DNA of 64,000 bases from Paenibacillus sp. 453mf (GCF_900116105.1 NZ_FPAC01000001.1:796862-860861); one strand, 5' to 3'. Positions 1-8,829 are shown, numbered from the stretch's first letter. The notes: generated by a model from the letters alone, not told the origin. Numbers and translations: made by a program.

Positions 1-2
1 AC

Positions 3-86
3 TGGATGAGCAATGACCTGGTCAATCTGTTTAGTTCACTCATCGGAGGCGGTATCGCCATCCTGCTGGGATTATTATTAATTTAG
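3..86 (+). CDS. C-terminal end of a small membrane protein (truncated by window start)
   Basis: An open frame enters from the left edge and stops with TAG at 84-86, giving 27 residues that end in a hydrophobic run rich in Gly, Ile and Leu (GGGIAILLGLLLI). This looks like the last transmembrane segment of a membrane protein. There is no start codon in the window, so family and length cannot be judged. The ABC-F gene begins 60 bases downstream on the same strand with its own ribosome-binding site. Confidence 0.45.
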   Translation, partial: WMSNDLVNLFSSLIGGGIAILLGLLLI

Positions 87-145
87 ACCTCAGGTACATG
101 GTGTAATCTGTTTATAATCAATAGAGAAGAGTAGGGACATATCAA

Positions 146-2074
146 ATGAATATAATGACAGTTGAAAATATATCTAAAAGCTACGGAGAAAAGATTCTCT
201 TCAAAGATGCATCCTTCGGAATGAGCGATCAGGATAAGATCGGGATTGTCGGAGTCAATGGCACAGGCAAATCGACCTTTCTTCGCGTCATTGCGGGTCT
301 TGAACAGCCGGACGAAGGTAATATTGCGATCGGTAATCAAGTAAGAGTTCAAATGCTTGCCCAAAATCCTGAGTTTGATCCGGACATGACGGTGCTGCAG
401 CAAGTGTTTCAAGGTGATACACCTCAAATGCGAGCCGTTCGTAATTATATGGAAACGATGGAGCTGCTCGCGCTCAAACCGAGCGATGAAGCTCTTCTAG
501 AGCGTCTAACGAAGTTGAGTGAACATATGGAAGCCTATGATGCCTGGCAGCTTGAGAGTGAGGCGAAGACCATTCTGTCCAAGCTGGGTATAACGCAGTA
601 TGATGCACCAATGGGATCACTATCAGGTGGACAGCGCAAGAGGGTGGCGCTAGCGGCGGCACTTATCCATCCGTCGGATCTGCTGATTCTGGATGAGCCA
701 ACGAACCATATTGATAATGATTCAGTTGAATGGCTTGAGCAATATTTGCAGAAGCGCCGCGGTGCACTGCTCATGATCACGCATGACCGTTACTTCCTGG
801 ACCGTGTTGCCAATGTCATGCTGGAGCTGGATCATGGCCGGTTATTTCGTTATGAAGCGAACTACACCAAGTTTCTTGAGCTAAAAGCAGATCGTGAAGA
901 AAGAGAAGCGGCTTCTGAGCAGAAACGCCAAAATTTACTGCGAAATGAGCTGGCATGGATTCGCAGAGGAGCTAAGGCAAGAACGACGAAGCAGAAGGCG
1001 AGAATTGACCGCTTCGAACAGTTAAAAGATCAGGAGGGCGTCCAGCGTTCAGGCAATCTGGAGATGTCTGTTGCTTCAGCCCGACTCGGGAAGAAAATAC
1101 TCGAAATCGAAGGCTTAACCAAGAGTACAGAGCACAAAAAGCTGGTAGATAATCTTAGCTATATCGCTGTGCCAGGAGATCGTGTAGGTATTGTGGGACC
1201 GAATGGAACCGGTAAATCCACACTACTGAATATGATTGCAGGTGGGATTCAGCCGGATGCCGGTGAGATCATCGTTGGACCTACCGTTAAGCTGGGGTAT
1301 TTTACGCAAGAACATCAGGAGATGGACGAGAACCTGAGAGTTATTGAATACATCAAGGAAGAGGCAGAGGTCATCCGAACCGGGGAAGGGGAGACGATTA
1401 CAGCCGCACAGATGCTGGAACGGTTTCTATTCCCGCCTGCAGCTCAGTGGACCTATATTTCAAGATTATCCGGAGGGGAGAAGCGACGGCTGTATCTGCT
1501 CCGTGTGCTGATGTCCGCGCCTAATGTTCTGCTCTTGGATGAACCGACGAATGATTTGGATATCCAAACCCTGAGCGTGCTTGAGGCGTATTTGGATGAT
1601 TTTCCAGGAGTTGTGTTCGTTGTATCCCATGACCGTTATTTCCTCGATCGGACGGTTGACAAAGTCCTTGCTTTTGAAGGAGAGGGCCAGGTACGGGTGC
1701 ATGTAGGGAACTATTCAGAATATGCAGAATGGCTGTCAAAAAACGTACAAAATCAGCAAAAGCCGATCAGCAAAAAAGAAGAGCCTGTTAAGCCTGAATC
1801 GTCTTCAGCAGCTGCATCAGAGCCACCTAAGGTGAAGCTGAAATTCAGTTTCAAGGAACAGCGTGAATATGAACTCATTGACAGCCAGATTGAGGAGACT
1901 GAACGTAAGCTTGAGTTGATTGCGACTCAGATGGAGGAAGCCTTCAGTGATGCAGCGAGGCTTCAGGAGCTGATGAAGGAGCAGGCGGAAACCGAGAAGC
2001 ATCTGGAGCATTTAATGGAACGCTGGACTTATCTGAATGAGCTTGCGGAGCAAATTGAGCTTAGCAAGAAGTGA
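146..2074 (+). CDS. ydiF: ABC-F family ATP-binding protein, YdiF-like
   Basis: A soluble protein with two ABC ATPase domains and no membrane segment. ABC-F proteins act on ribosomes (translation factor or antibiotic-resistance type), not as transporters. Domain 1 has Walker A GVNGTGKST at residues 36-44, signature LSGGQRKR near 160 and Walker B LILDEPTNH near 182. Domain 2 has GPNGTGKST near 351, LSGGEKRR near 441 and LLLDEPTND near 464. The basic interdomain linker (RRGAKARTTKQKARI, about 270-290) is the region that reaches the ribosome in this family. A charged helical tail follows residue 570. The 642-residue length equals that of B. subtilis YdiF. A coiled-coil protein gene follows after 34 bases and is probably cotranscribed. 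Whether it confers resistance cannot be read from the sequence. Confidence 0.9.
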   Translation: MNIMTVENISKSYGEKILFKDASFGMSDQDKIGIVGVNGTGKSTFLRVIAGLEQPDEGNIAIGNQVRVQMLAQNPEFDPDMTVLQQVFQGDTPQMRAVRNYMETMELLALKPSDEALLERLTKLSEHMEAYDAWQLESEAKTILSKLGITQYDAPMGSLSGGQRKRVALAAALIHPSDLLILDEPTNHIDNDSVEWLEQYLQKRRGALLMITHDRYFLDRVANVMLELDHGRLFRYEANYTKFLELKADREEREAASEQKRQNLLRNELAWIRRGAKARTTKQKARIDRFEQLKDQEGVQRSGNLEMSVASARLGKKILEIEGLTKSTEHKKLVDNLSYIAVPGDRVGIVGPNGTGKSTLLNMIAGGIQPDAGEIIVGPTVKLGYFTQEHQEMDENLRVIEYIKEEAEVIRTGEGETITAAQMLERFLFPPAAQWTYISRLSGGEKRRLYLLRVLMSAPNVLLLDEPTNDLDIQTLSVLEAYLDDFPGVVFVVSHDRYFLDRTVDKVLAFEGEGQVRVHVGNYSEYAEWLSKNVQNQQKPISKKEEPVKPESSSAAASEPPKVKLKFSFKEQREYELIDSQIEETERKLELIATQMEEAFSDAARLQELMKEQAETEKHLEHLMERWTYLNELAEQIELSKK

Positions 2075-2108
2075 ACTACGGATATGAAACAGGAGGCGAG
2101 AGGAGACT

Positions 2109-3047
2109 ATGTATCAGGAAGTGAATGAACGACTGGCATTGCTGAAGGAAAAGGGAAGGCTGCTGTCTAAATGGAATTCTCGGCTTGATCATCTAAGGGA
2201 GCTTGAGCAGCAAAAAGAAGAGCTGGTAGCCGTACGCAAGGAACGGCTGGCAGCAGAACAAAAAGATGTTGACACCCTCACTCGCACTTCAATTGCTTCT
2301 GTATTCTACAGCATTATGGGTAAAAAAGAGCAAAAGCTGGAAAAGGAAGAGGCTGAGCTCATCGAGAGCAAAGGACTGTATGATGAAGCAGTTCGTGCCT
2401 TAAATGACATCCGTGAGCAAATGAAAGGCGCAAGAGAAGAGATTGCTGCACTGTCAGAATGGCAGAACTGGGAGCGGAAATATGATCAGCTGATGAATGA
2501 GAAGCAGGATACCCTGTTGGATTCCTCTCCATTCATTCTAACCTCGCTTGAGCACGAGGCTAAGCTGAAGGGCCAGATCAATGAGGTTGGTGAAGCAGAG
2601 AGGGCAGGACATAAAGTGCTGGATAGCCTTCATGAGGCTGAGGAAGCGCTCCGTTCCGCTGGGAATTGGGGAACCTATGATATGCTCGGCGGGGGAGTGA
2701 TTTCAACCTATATTAAGCATAGTCGTGTAGATGAAGCAGAATCTCACGTTCATGCTGCACAATATCATCTGCGTGAGTTTCAGGAAGAGCTTAGAGACGT
2801 AGATCTCTCCATTCAAGGTCATCTAAAGATTGATGGTATGCTGAGCTTTGCTGATTATTTTCTGGATGGGTTCTTCACGGATTGGCTGGTACAGAACAAA
2901 ATTAATGAAGGTAAAGAGGAAGTTGGCCGGGGGGTAACGGAGGTTAATCGTGTCCTGTCGTCCCTATCGTCAACAAAAGACAGCCTTATGCTTGAACTTG
3001 ATAAGTTACAGCAGGAGCGAAGAAGCTTTGTAGAAGAGGCTGAATAG
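2109..3047 (+). CDS. Coiled-coil hypothetical protein paired with the ABC-F gene
   Basis: I do not recognise this 312-residue protein. Residues 1-60 and 75-165 are highly charged heptad-like helix (LRELEQQKEELVAVRKERL and similar), and two further helical stretches lie near 215-245 and 275-310. A glycine-rich break (YDMLGGGVIST, about 195-205) and an aromatic segment (FADYFLDGFFTDWL, about 250-263) interrupt the helices. There is no signal peptide or clear transmembrane helix, so it is probably cytoplasmic or membrane-peripheral. The start has a good ribosome site (GGAGGCGAGAGGAGACT before ATG). It lies 34 bases behind the ABC-F gene and ends at a strong terminator, so the two form a likely operon. 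No function is claimed. Confidence 0.75.
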   Translation: MYQEVNERLALLKEKGRLLSKWNSRLDHLRELEQQKEELVAVRKERLAAEQKDVDTLTRTSIASVFYSIMGKKEQKLEKEEAELIESKGLYDEAVRALNDIREQMKGAREEIAALSEWQNWERKYDQLMNEKQDTLLDSSPFILTSLEHEAKLKGQINEVGEAERAGHKVLDSLHEAEEALRSAGNWGTYDMLGGGVISTYIKHSRVDEAESHVHAAQYHLREFQEELRDVDLSIQGHLKIDGMLSFADYFLDGFFTDWLVQNKINEGKEEVGRGVTEVNRVLSSLSSTKDSLMLELDKLQQERRSFVEEAE

Positions 3048-3093
3048 CCAGTAGTAGCTGCTGGTGATGACCATTTATCTCATAGCATATAAG

Positions 3094-3146
3094 AAGGACT
3101 CGCCGTAAATAGACCAGGGATTGGTCTGCGGTGAGTCCTTTTATTT
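3094..3146 (+). terminator. Rho-independent terminator of the ABC-F operon
   Basis: AAGGACTCGCCG pairs with CGGTGAGTCCTT across an inner AGACCA/TGGTCT stem and is followed by TTATTTT. It closes the ABC-F/coiled-coil operon and faces the 3' end of the M42 peptidase gene. Confidence 0.85.
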
Positions 3147-3176
3147 TGATGAATGAATTCGTTATGTTCTAACAAC

Positions 3177-4214
3177 CTAGCTGTTAATGTATGCTCCAAG
3201 CAATCGAGCCGTGTTGAGAACGGCCTGTTTATGTGTTCTCTCCATTGCATGGGAAGCATGTACACCTGGACCAATCAGAGCTGCTCGAATATTGCTGCCT
3301 CCGCGCAGTGCAGCTGACGCGTCAGAACCATAATGAGGGTAAATATCCACTGCATAAGGAATGTCAGCGCTCTTAGCCAGCTCGATCAGACGAGTCGTCA
3401 TTTCATAATCATAAGGACCGGAGGAATCCTTCGCACAGATGGATACATCGGTCTCCTTACAGCTTAGATCGTCACCCATGGCACCCATGTCAACCGCGAT
3501 CATTTCGTCTATATCCGAAGGGATATAAGCCGTTCCGTGTCCGACTTCTTCGTAGTTGCTGATCAGCAGTTTAACCTGATGCCTTGGCTTCCAGCCTTCA
3601 CGCTTTGCGGATTCAAGCAGGGCGAACAAGGCAGCGATACTTGCTTTATCGTCGAGATGCCTTGATTTGATATATCCGCTAGATGTGAATTCTACGCGGG
3701 GATTAAAGGAGATGAAATCACCTGCCGCTATCCCGAGATTAAGGACATCCTGTTTGTTCTCAACCCGCTCATCGATCCGAACCTCCATTACACTTTCTTC
3801 ACGTTTGAAATCTCTTGCTCCACTGTAGACGTGAACGGAAGGCTGAGTAGACATAATAGTGCCGGTATATACCTTGCCACTGCGAGTATGAATCTGACAG
3901 TACTCATTCTCAATGGATTGCATCATGAAGCCTCCGATTGAGGTGAGCTTCAGTGTACCGTGAGCCGTAATCGAGCGGACCATTGCGCCTAGAGTGTCTA
4001 CATGTGCACTTAGCGCGATAGTACGACTGTTGTCTTCGCCAGGCATCGTAATAATGAGTCCGCCCTTGGCATTACGTTCATAAGCGGTACCATGGCTTTT
4101 GGCTTCTGCCTCAATCAGCTCCATTATGTGGTGAGTATAGCCGCTTGGACTAGGTGTCTCCAGCAGCTTCTTTAACAAGTCCAGTGAATATTGCTCATTA
4201 ATTTGAATCGTCAT
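3177..4214 (-). CDS. M42 family metallo-aminopeptidase
   Basis: Cytosolic dinuclear-metal aminopeptidase of the PepA/glutamyl-aminopeptidase (M42) family, which trims N-terminal residues from peptides. The expected metal and catalytic residues are visible: H71 and D73 in SAHVDTLG, the bridging Asp in HLDDKAS (188), the Glu pair in NYEEVGHG (222-223), D242 in AVDMG, and a terminal His at about 322 (VHASHAMER). The start at MTIQINEQ is chosen because GGAGAG lies 10 bases upstream; an in-frame ATG seven codons earlier has no ribosome site. Length is 345 residues, normal for the family. It lies just downstream of pepF on the same strand, so peptide breakdown is a plausible shared task. Confidence 0.9.
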   Translation of the reverse strand: MTIQINEQYSLDLLKKLLETPSPSGYTHHIMELIEAEAKSHGTAYERNAKGGLIITMPGEDNSRTIALSAHVDTLGAMVRSITAHGTLKLTSIGGFMMQSIENEYCQIHTRSGKVYTGTIMSTQPSVHVYSGARDFKREESVMEVRIDERVENKQDVLNLGIAAGDFISFNPRVEFTSSGYIKSRHLDDKASIAALFALLESAKREGWKPRHQVKLLISNYEEVGHGTAYIPSDIDEMIAVDMGAMGDDLSCKETDVSICAKDSSGPYDYEMTTRLIELAKSADIPYAVDIYPHYGSDASAALRGGSNIRAALIGPGVHASHAMERTHKQAVLNTARLLGAYINS

Positions 4215-4249
4215 CGTCCGAGATCTCTCCTTCATGTTTACATAATCAA

Positions 4250-4275
4250 ATCCCTTGCCGATGTAGGCAAGGGAT
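4250..4275 (-). terminator. Hairpin between pepF and the M42 gene
   Basis: ATCCCTTGCC and GGCAAGGGAT form a perfect 10-bp stem with a 6-base loop directly after the pepF stop codon. The following T-run on the minus strand is weak (TTTGATT), so it may attenuate rather than fully stop transcription into the M42 gene. Confidence 0.6.
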
Positions 4276-4291
4276 CATGGGGAATGAAGCT

Positions 4292-6082
4292 TTACTTAGT
4301 AAGCTGCTCCATTTGCGATATAACATCTTCGAACACAGCCATAGCTTCACGAATCGGCTCAGGAGAGGACATATCCACGCCTGCTTTCTCCAGAATATTG
4401 ATCGAATAGTCGCTGCCTCCGCTTTTCAGGAAGCCGAGATAACGCTCAACGGCTGGTTCGCCTTCTTCCAGTATTTGCTTCGCAAAGCTGGTCGCTGCCG
4501 AGAAGCCGGTTGCATATTTATAAACATAGAAGCTGGTATAGAAGTGGGGAATACGTGCCCATTCCATCTCAATATCCTGATCCACGACCATTCCTTCACC
4601 ATGGTACTTTTTGTTCAGATCATAGTATATTTCAGACAGCAATTGAGGAGTCAGTGATTCCCCTTGTTCTGCCCGCTCATGAATAATCTTCTCAAATTCC
4701 GCAAACATCGTTTGACGGAAGACCGTAGTGCGGAATTGATCCGCATAATAGGTCAGCAGATAAAGCTTCTCTTTAGGATCTGTGGATTTGTTAAGCAGAT
4801 AATCCATAAGCAATGCCTCGTTTGTTGTGGAAGCGACTTCTGCAAGGAAGATGGTGTATTGTGCATCTCTGTATTTCAGTGCTTTGTCTGAGAAATACGA
4901 GTGCAGCGCATGACCCATCTCATGCGTCAGAGTGAACATGCTGTTCAGATTATCCTTATGGTTCAACAGCACGTAAGGGTGAGTGCCGTAAGCACCCCAG
5001 CTGTATGCACCTGTACGCTTGTTCTCATTCTCGTATACGTCGATCCAGCGGTCATCATAGCCTTCCTGCAGTGCAGCCAAATACTCTTCTCCGAGCGGCT
5101 TCAAGCTTTCTTTTACTGTCGTCTTCGCTTCATCGTAAGTGATGTCCATCTTGTATTCCTCGACCAGTGGCGCGAACAAATCATACATATGGAGATCGTC
5201 AGTACCCAGCAGCTTTTTGCGCAAATTCATGTATCGATGCAGCAGCGGCAGACTCTCGTGAATGGTGTCAATCAAGTTCGTATACACTTCCTTCGGAATG
5301 TTGTCCCCATAGAGAGACATTTCCATAACAGAAGGATATTTACGTACCGTCGAATAGAAAATATTTTTGTTTACATTCGCATTCAGTGTAGCTGCAATCG
5401 TATTTTTGTTCTTGGCATAGGTGCTGTACACAGCCTTGAATGCGCGTTTCCGGACTTCACGATTCGGGCTCTCTAGAAACTGGATGTAGCTGCCGTGAGT
5501 GAGATCCACTTCATTTCCGTTCTCATCCTTGATCTTAGGGAATTTCATATCCGCATTGTTTAGCATACCAAAGATCGTTTGCGGTGCTTGAGACAGATTG
5601 CCAACTTGGGCAAGCAGTGCTTCTTCTGTCTTGGAGAGAACATGCGCCTTCTCACGTTTCATCTCCACGAGCGTGAATTTGAATGGTTTGAGCGTAGGGC
5701 TTGCGATTAGGGCGTCTAGCTTATCCTCCGGTAATGCCAGAATTTCTGGCACGACAAACGACAGGGACTCGCTGACCTGAACGCTTAATTTTTTCGCTTT
5801 TTGCAGAAGTGATTGATATGTAGGATCGGCTGTATCTTCATCATGATGCATATGAGCGTATACGTACAAGCGCTCGGTCTTAAGTGAAATGTCATCCTCC
5901 AGCTCAAAGCAGGACTTTATGCTGTTCTCGTTGTCCAGCTTCCCTTGATATTCCCCAGCCTGCTGAGCCAGCTTCTTGACTTCTTCATATTCCTTGTCCC
6001 AGGCAGCTTGGTTCACAAAAATATCACTTAGTTTCCACTGGTTCTCTTCAGGTACTTCACTGCGTTTTAACACTTTACTCAT
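4292..6082 (-). CDS. pepF: Oligoendopeptidase F (M3 family)
   Basis: Zinc endopeptidase that cleaves oligopeptides, normally in the cytoplasm. The M3 signature THEMGHALH is present (HEMGH at residues 387-391), with the third zinc ligand expected in EVASTTNEALL about 25 residues later. From the chosen ATG (MSKVLKRSEV) the protein has 596 residues, the usual PepF size. That ATG has a textbook site, AAAGGAGG six bases upstream at 6089-6096. The reading frame stays open upstream to a GTG at 6211 with its own GGAGG, adding 43 residues that look like a signal peptide (see separate entry). Hence the start is well supported for the cytosolic form, but a longer exported form is possible. Confidence 0.93.
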   Translation of the reverse strand: MSKVLKRSEVPEENQWKLSDIFVNQAAWDKEYEEVKKLAQQAGEYQGKLDNENSIKSCFELEDDISLKTERLYVYAHMHHDEDTADPTYQSLLQKAKKLSVQVSESLSFVVPEILALPEDKLDALIASPTLKPFKFTLVEMKREKAHVLSKTEEALLAQVGNLSQAPQTIFGMLNNADMKFPKIKDENGNEVDLTHGSYIQFLESPNREVRKRAFKAVYSTYAKNKNTIAATLNANVNKNIFYSTVRKYPSVMEMSLYGDNIPKEVYTNLIDTIHESLPLLHRYMNLRKKLLGTDDLHMYDLFAPLVEEYKMDITYDEAKTTVKESLKPLGEEYLAALQEGYDDRWIDVYENENKRTGAYSWGAYGTHPYVLLNHKDNLNSMFTLTHEMGHALHSYFSDKALKYRDAQYTIFLAEVASTTNEALLMDYLLNKSTDPKEKLYLLTYYADQFRTTVFRQTMFAEFEKIIHERAEQGESLTPQLLSEIYYDLNKKYHGEGMVVDQDIEMEWARIPHFYTSFYVYKYATGFSAATSFAKQILEEGEPAVERYLGFLKSGGSDYSINILEKAGVDMSSPEPIREAMAVFEDVISQMEQLTK

Positions 6083-6211
6083 ATTCATCCTCCTTTGATG
6101 ATTATACGATAAAGACAGTTCAGGTCGGTCAGGCTGCGCATATGCTGAAGCGGTCTGAGACAGAATACATGCAGCTATGATTACAATTGAGATTGTTTTT
6201 CTCGCATTCAC
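6083..6211 (-). other. In-frame upstream extension of pepF resembling a signal peptide
   Basis: Forty-three codons run in frame into pepF from a GTG at 6211, which is preceded by AAGGAGG about 10 bases away. The translation begins with a basic end (MNARK), then a hydrophobic core (ISIVIIAACILS) and a plausible signal peptidase I site (ASAYA before Q, about residues 21-25). The last codons of the extension (QRRMN) are the pepF ribosome site read as protein. This may be an alternative start giving an exported PepF, a leader ORF, or chance. Confidence 0.4.
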
Positions 6212-6326
6212 TAGAGCGTATCCTCCTTATAATAAGGCACTAACGCTTAGTATGACCGACATTATACTGAAATATTTGAAAGGGAGCATTTGTATATGAA
6301 CAATCTGAAATTTTGAGGTTCAGAGG

Positions 6327-6509
6327 TTAGCTCCCGAGTGATACCATGCTGTATACAATCAGGATAAAAGCGAGCACAACCATTAACAGCGCGGCGATGG
6401 CAAGCGGTCGTCGCAGCTTATCCGGTATGCTGTCTCTCTTGGCGATAATGACAAAGCCGAGCAAGAAGGCGGCAACGATAAAGATGACATAGTTCATGCC
6501 AACATCCAT
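6327..6509 (-). CDS. Small two-helix membrane protein
   Basis: A 60-residue hydrophobic protein with two predicted membrane segments (about residues 5-20 and 35-57) separated by a short basic loop (KRDSIPDKLRRP). The ATG at 6509 is chosen because AGAGGTG lies about eight bases upstream; the longer reading from 6551 overlaps the upstream gene without a ribosome site. It follows the 77-residue gene at 6748 with a five-base gap, so the two are probably translated from one message. I do not recognise the family. Confidence 0.65.
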   Translation of the reverse strand: MDVGMNYVIFIVAAFLLGFVIIAKRDSIPDKLRRPLAIAALLMVVLAFILIVYSMVSLGS

Positions 6510-6514
6510 TATAG

Positions 6515-6748
6515 TTACACCTCTTTGAAGGCTTTCATAATCTCGATCCATTCTTCTTCATTATCTTTGTAGTTCTCCTTCGGGAAACGGTTCTCAGCCC
6601 ATTGCATAAGTGCGGGTCTGCTCATAAAGGTGTGGGTTTCCTCACCCCATTGATCTGAGATTTCACGAAGCACGAGATAGCGCCCTTGAACCTCTACGGT
6701 CATCATATTCCACTTGTCTTTTTTGTAAATTTGATGTTTTTTAATCAT
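6515..6748 (-). CDS. Small hypothetical soluble protein
   Basis: A 77-residue charged protein starting MIKKHQ, with GGAG eight bases upstream of the ATG. Its composition (Trp- and Glu-rich C-terminal half, ending MKAFKEV) suggests a small folded cytosolic protein. It is the first gene of a two-gene unit with the membrane protein that begins downstream at 6509. No family assigned. Confidence 0.6.
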   Translation of the reverse strand: MIKKHQIYKKDKWNMMTVEVQGRYLVLREISDQWGEETHTFMSRPALMQWAENRFPKENYKDNEEEWIEIMKAFKEV

Positions 6749-6837
6749 GTGCATTTCTCCAATTTGCGGTTTTGGTAAAATGATACCTTACCCTTGATGC
6801 CAAAGCAAATTATTTTACAAAAACAAAAAAAGTTTAA

Positions 6838-6866
6838 TTGCAAAGTAAAAATCAATAAAGTATAAT
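6838..6866 (+). promoter_or_regulatory. SigmaA-type promoter of the cold-shock gene
   Basis: TTGCAA at 6838-6843 and a perfect TATAAT at 6861-6866 are separated by 17 bases. Transcription would start near 6873, giving a roughly 40-base leader that contains the short hairpin CGCCA-TAGA-TGGCG (6876-6889) just before the GGAGG ribosome site. Confidence 0.75.
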
Positions 6867-6911
6867 GTAGATATTCGCCATAGATGGCGGCATTTTTAGG
6901 AGGTTGTTCAT

Positions 6912-7109
6912 TTGAAAGGTACAGTTAAATGGTTTAACGCAGAAAAAGGTTATGGCTTCATTCAAGTAGAAGGCGGAGACGATGTATTCGTTCACTTCTC
7001 AGCAATCCAAGGTGATGGCTTCAAAACTTTGGAAGAAGGTCAAGCAGTAGAATTCGAAATTACTGAAGGCAACCGTGGTCCTCAAGCAGCTAACGTAATC
7101 AAACTGTAA
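6912..7109 (+). CDS. Cold-shock protein (CspA family)
   Basis: A 65-residue single-stranded nucleic acid-binding OB-fold protein. Both RNP motifs are visible: KGYGFI (RNP1, residues 13-18) and VFVHF (RNP2, 26-30). The family unfolds RNA structure and aids translation at low temperature. The start is TTG, preceded by TTAGGAGG at good spacing; no ATG fits. A strong promoter and a leader hairpin precede it and a strong terminator follows, so it is a single-gene unit. Several paralogues usually exist per genome, so no specific csp letter is given. Confidence 0.95.
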   Translation: MKGTVKWFNAEKGYGFIQVEGGDDVFVHFSAIQGDGFKTLEEGQAVEFEITEGNRGPQAANVIKL

Positions 7110-7166
7110 GAATTGTTCCGGTTACCGGATTTCTTATACAAGTTTGTATGAAAGCGAAAAATTGAG

Positions 7167-7202
7167 AGCACAGTTCCCCCTCTTGGGGGACTGTGCTTTT
7201 TT
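7167..7202 (+). terminator. Terminator of the cold-shock gene
   Basis: AGCACAGT with a C5 run pairs with a G5 run and ACTGTGCT, followed by six T. An AATTTTT-like run on the other strand suggests it can also stop transcription of the opposing MOP-type exporter gene. Confidence 0.9.
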
Positions 7203-7250
7203 GGTCTTTTCTGTGATTTTATTCACACAAGCTTCACATATATTTATGGA

Positions 7251-8588
7251 TTAAGTATCTACGGATGTGTTCGGTGACGATTTTGATTGTAAGCTTGGCT
7301 CGCGATTTGTTCTGCGAATGACCATCCATACGATCAGCAGCTCTGCCAGCAGTCCGATAGATTGAGCCACTGCGCCTATAACTCCGTTCAGTCCTGGGGC
7401 GGCAAAGACGAGGATAACGAGTACGATAGTTGTGCATACAGCATTTGCTGTCTGCGAGCGGAACATGGTCTTGGTTTGTCCCCGTAGGAGGATGAGTCCA
7501 TTACTGTAATCCAGAAACGGTGTAATGAGTGTGAACAAAATAAAGGCCCTCAAAGTGCGCAAGCTCTCCTCAAGCAGTTCTCCACGAACATTCATTGTAT
7601 GTTCAAGAAACCAAGGACCCAGAGGTGTATAAGCTACGGTCAAAGTTAGTATAAATGGAATGAACCCCATTGTTAGTGCAAACTGATTTACTTTCTTAGG
7701 ATATTCATTGTAGAAATTCAGTACGATTTGATGAATGTAGGTGAAGAAGCTCAGCATGAGCTGCATGATGCTCCCTGCAATAGCGAATGAAGAGATCGCC
7801 AGGGCAATTCCTTCTGTTTTTCCAAGCATGATATTGATGATCGGACCTATAAACATGGCGACAAGGCTCGATAAGAGCAGCGGCTTATAGAAGTAAAATA
7901 CTTGTCCCTTCATCTTGATGTGGTGCCCTTCTTTATGTGCAGGCATTTGCTGTACAATTTTACGTCCTTCCAGATAGCTGACTGCAGCTTCGATCAGCAT
8001 TCCCGCAGCGAAGATAATCGCACCGACCGTACCGCTTGTTACTGCGTCAGTCCATATAAAGTACAGGGATAACGAATACATGCCCGCAAGCCGAATGATC
8101 ATTCCAATTGTTAACCATTTGGTCTTGTTGTTTGTAATAATGACCCCCTGATAGATATTGCGTATGACAGAGAAGATGCTGACAAACATGAGGATTTGAT
8201 AAACCTGGATAACCGGTTCGAGAAGAGTTTCATCCACACCAAACAGGTACTTGAAGATCGAGGTTCCAAGAGGTGTGTATACAATAGCACCGCCGAGCAG
8301 CAGCACAGCCGCAAGAAATACTTTGGTGACATAAATGAGTGCATGAAAAGAAAGCCGATCCCTGACCAGAGCAGAGCATGTTTGGCGCAATAGGGTAGAG
8401 GGCCGTTCAGTAACAGCAAGCAGGCTTCCTGCCAGCGCATAACTTGCGATGACGACCTCGGCATGGTCGGATCTGGCCAGTGTGCTGTTGATAATGACAT
8501 GAGAGATGGTCACTAGAGAGGCGGATATGCCCAGAGGGATAAAGAAAGTAAGTAGTCTTCTCCACGACAGGGGTTCATCGGATGACAT
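7251..8588 (-). CDS. Multi-antimicrobial-extrusion/MOP-type membrane protein
   Basis: A 445-residue integral membrane protein with about 12 hydrophobic segments, a basic cytosolic tail and no signal peptide. Overall layout (two six-helix halves, motifs such as ERPSTLLRQT and FALTMGFIPF) fits the MATE/flippase superfamily, whose members export drugs or lipid-linked precursors. The substrate cannot be inferred. The ATG at 8588 has GGAGAT 10 bases upstream. It stands alone, convergent with the cold-shock gene. Confidence 0.7.
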   Translation of the reverse strand: MSSDEPLSWRRLLTFFIPLGISASLVTISHVIINSTLARSDHAEVVIASYALAGSLLAVTERPSTLLRQTCSALVRDRLSFHALIYVTKVFLAAVLLLGGAIVYTPLGTSIFKYLFGVDETLLEPVIQVYQILMFVSIFSVIRNIYQGVIITNNKTKWLTIGMIIRLAGMYSLSLYFIWTDAVTSGTVGAIIFAAGMLIEAAVSYLEGRKIVQQMPAHKEGHHIKMKGQVFYFYKPLLLSSLVAMFIGPIINIMLGKTEGIALAISSFAIAGSIMQLMLSFFTYIHQIVLNFYNEYPKKVNQFALTMGFIPFILTLTVAYTPLGPWFLEHTMNVRGELLEESLRTLRAFILFTLITPFLDYSNGLILLRGQTKTMFRSQTANAVCTTIVLVILVFAAPGLNGVIGAVAQSIGLLAELLIVWMVIRRTNREPSLQSKSSPNTSVDT

Positions 8589-8800
8589 GTTGTGTAATCT
8601 CCTTTTTAGATTGAAATATGGAAATTATATCATAAATAGTTAGAGGGACAACCTAATTTTGAATTATGATTCCTGAATTCCTGTGAATAAGTTATGCGCT
8701 TCCATATATAGATTAAGAAGTGGCATGGATTTTGAGAACTATTGTTTCTAAAAAATGTATCCGCTTTAAATGGTAATATGGACTTTTACCTATCGTTTAT

Positions 8801-8829
8801 TTGTACAAATTCACATGTCATATTATAAT
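8801..8829 (+). promoter_or_regulatory. Promoter of ytpB-pfkA
   Basis: TTGTAC at 8801-8806 and TATAAT at 8824-8829 are 17 bases apart, about 55 bases before the TTG start of the terpene synthase gene. The rest of the 296-base gap (8589-8884) shows no gene. Confidence 0.7.

Noticed and set aside
4901..5476. 191-codon plus-strand frame opposite pepF
   Set aside because: Antisense to conserved M3 peptidase coding sequence including the HExxH motif; composition is that of a shadow frame.
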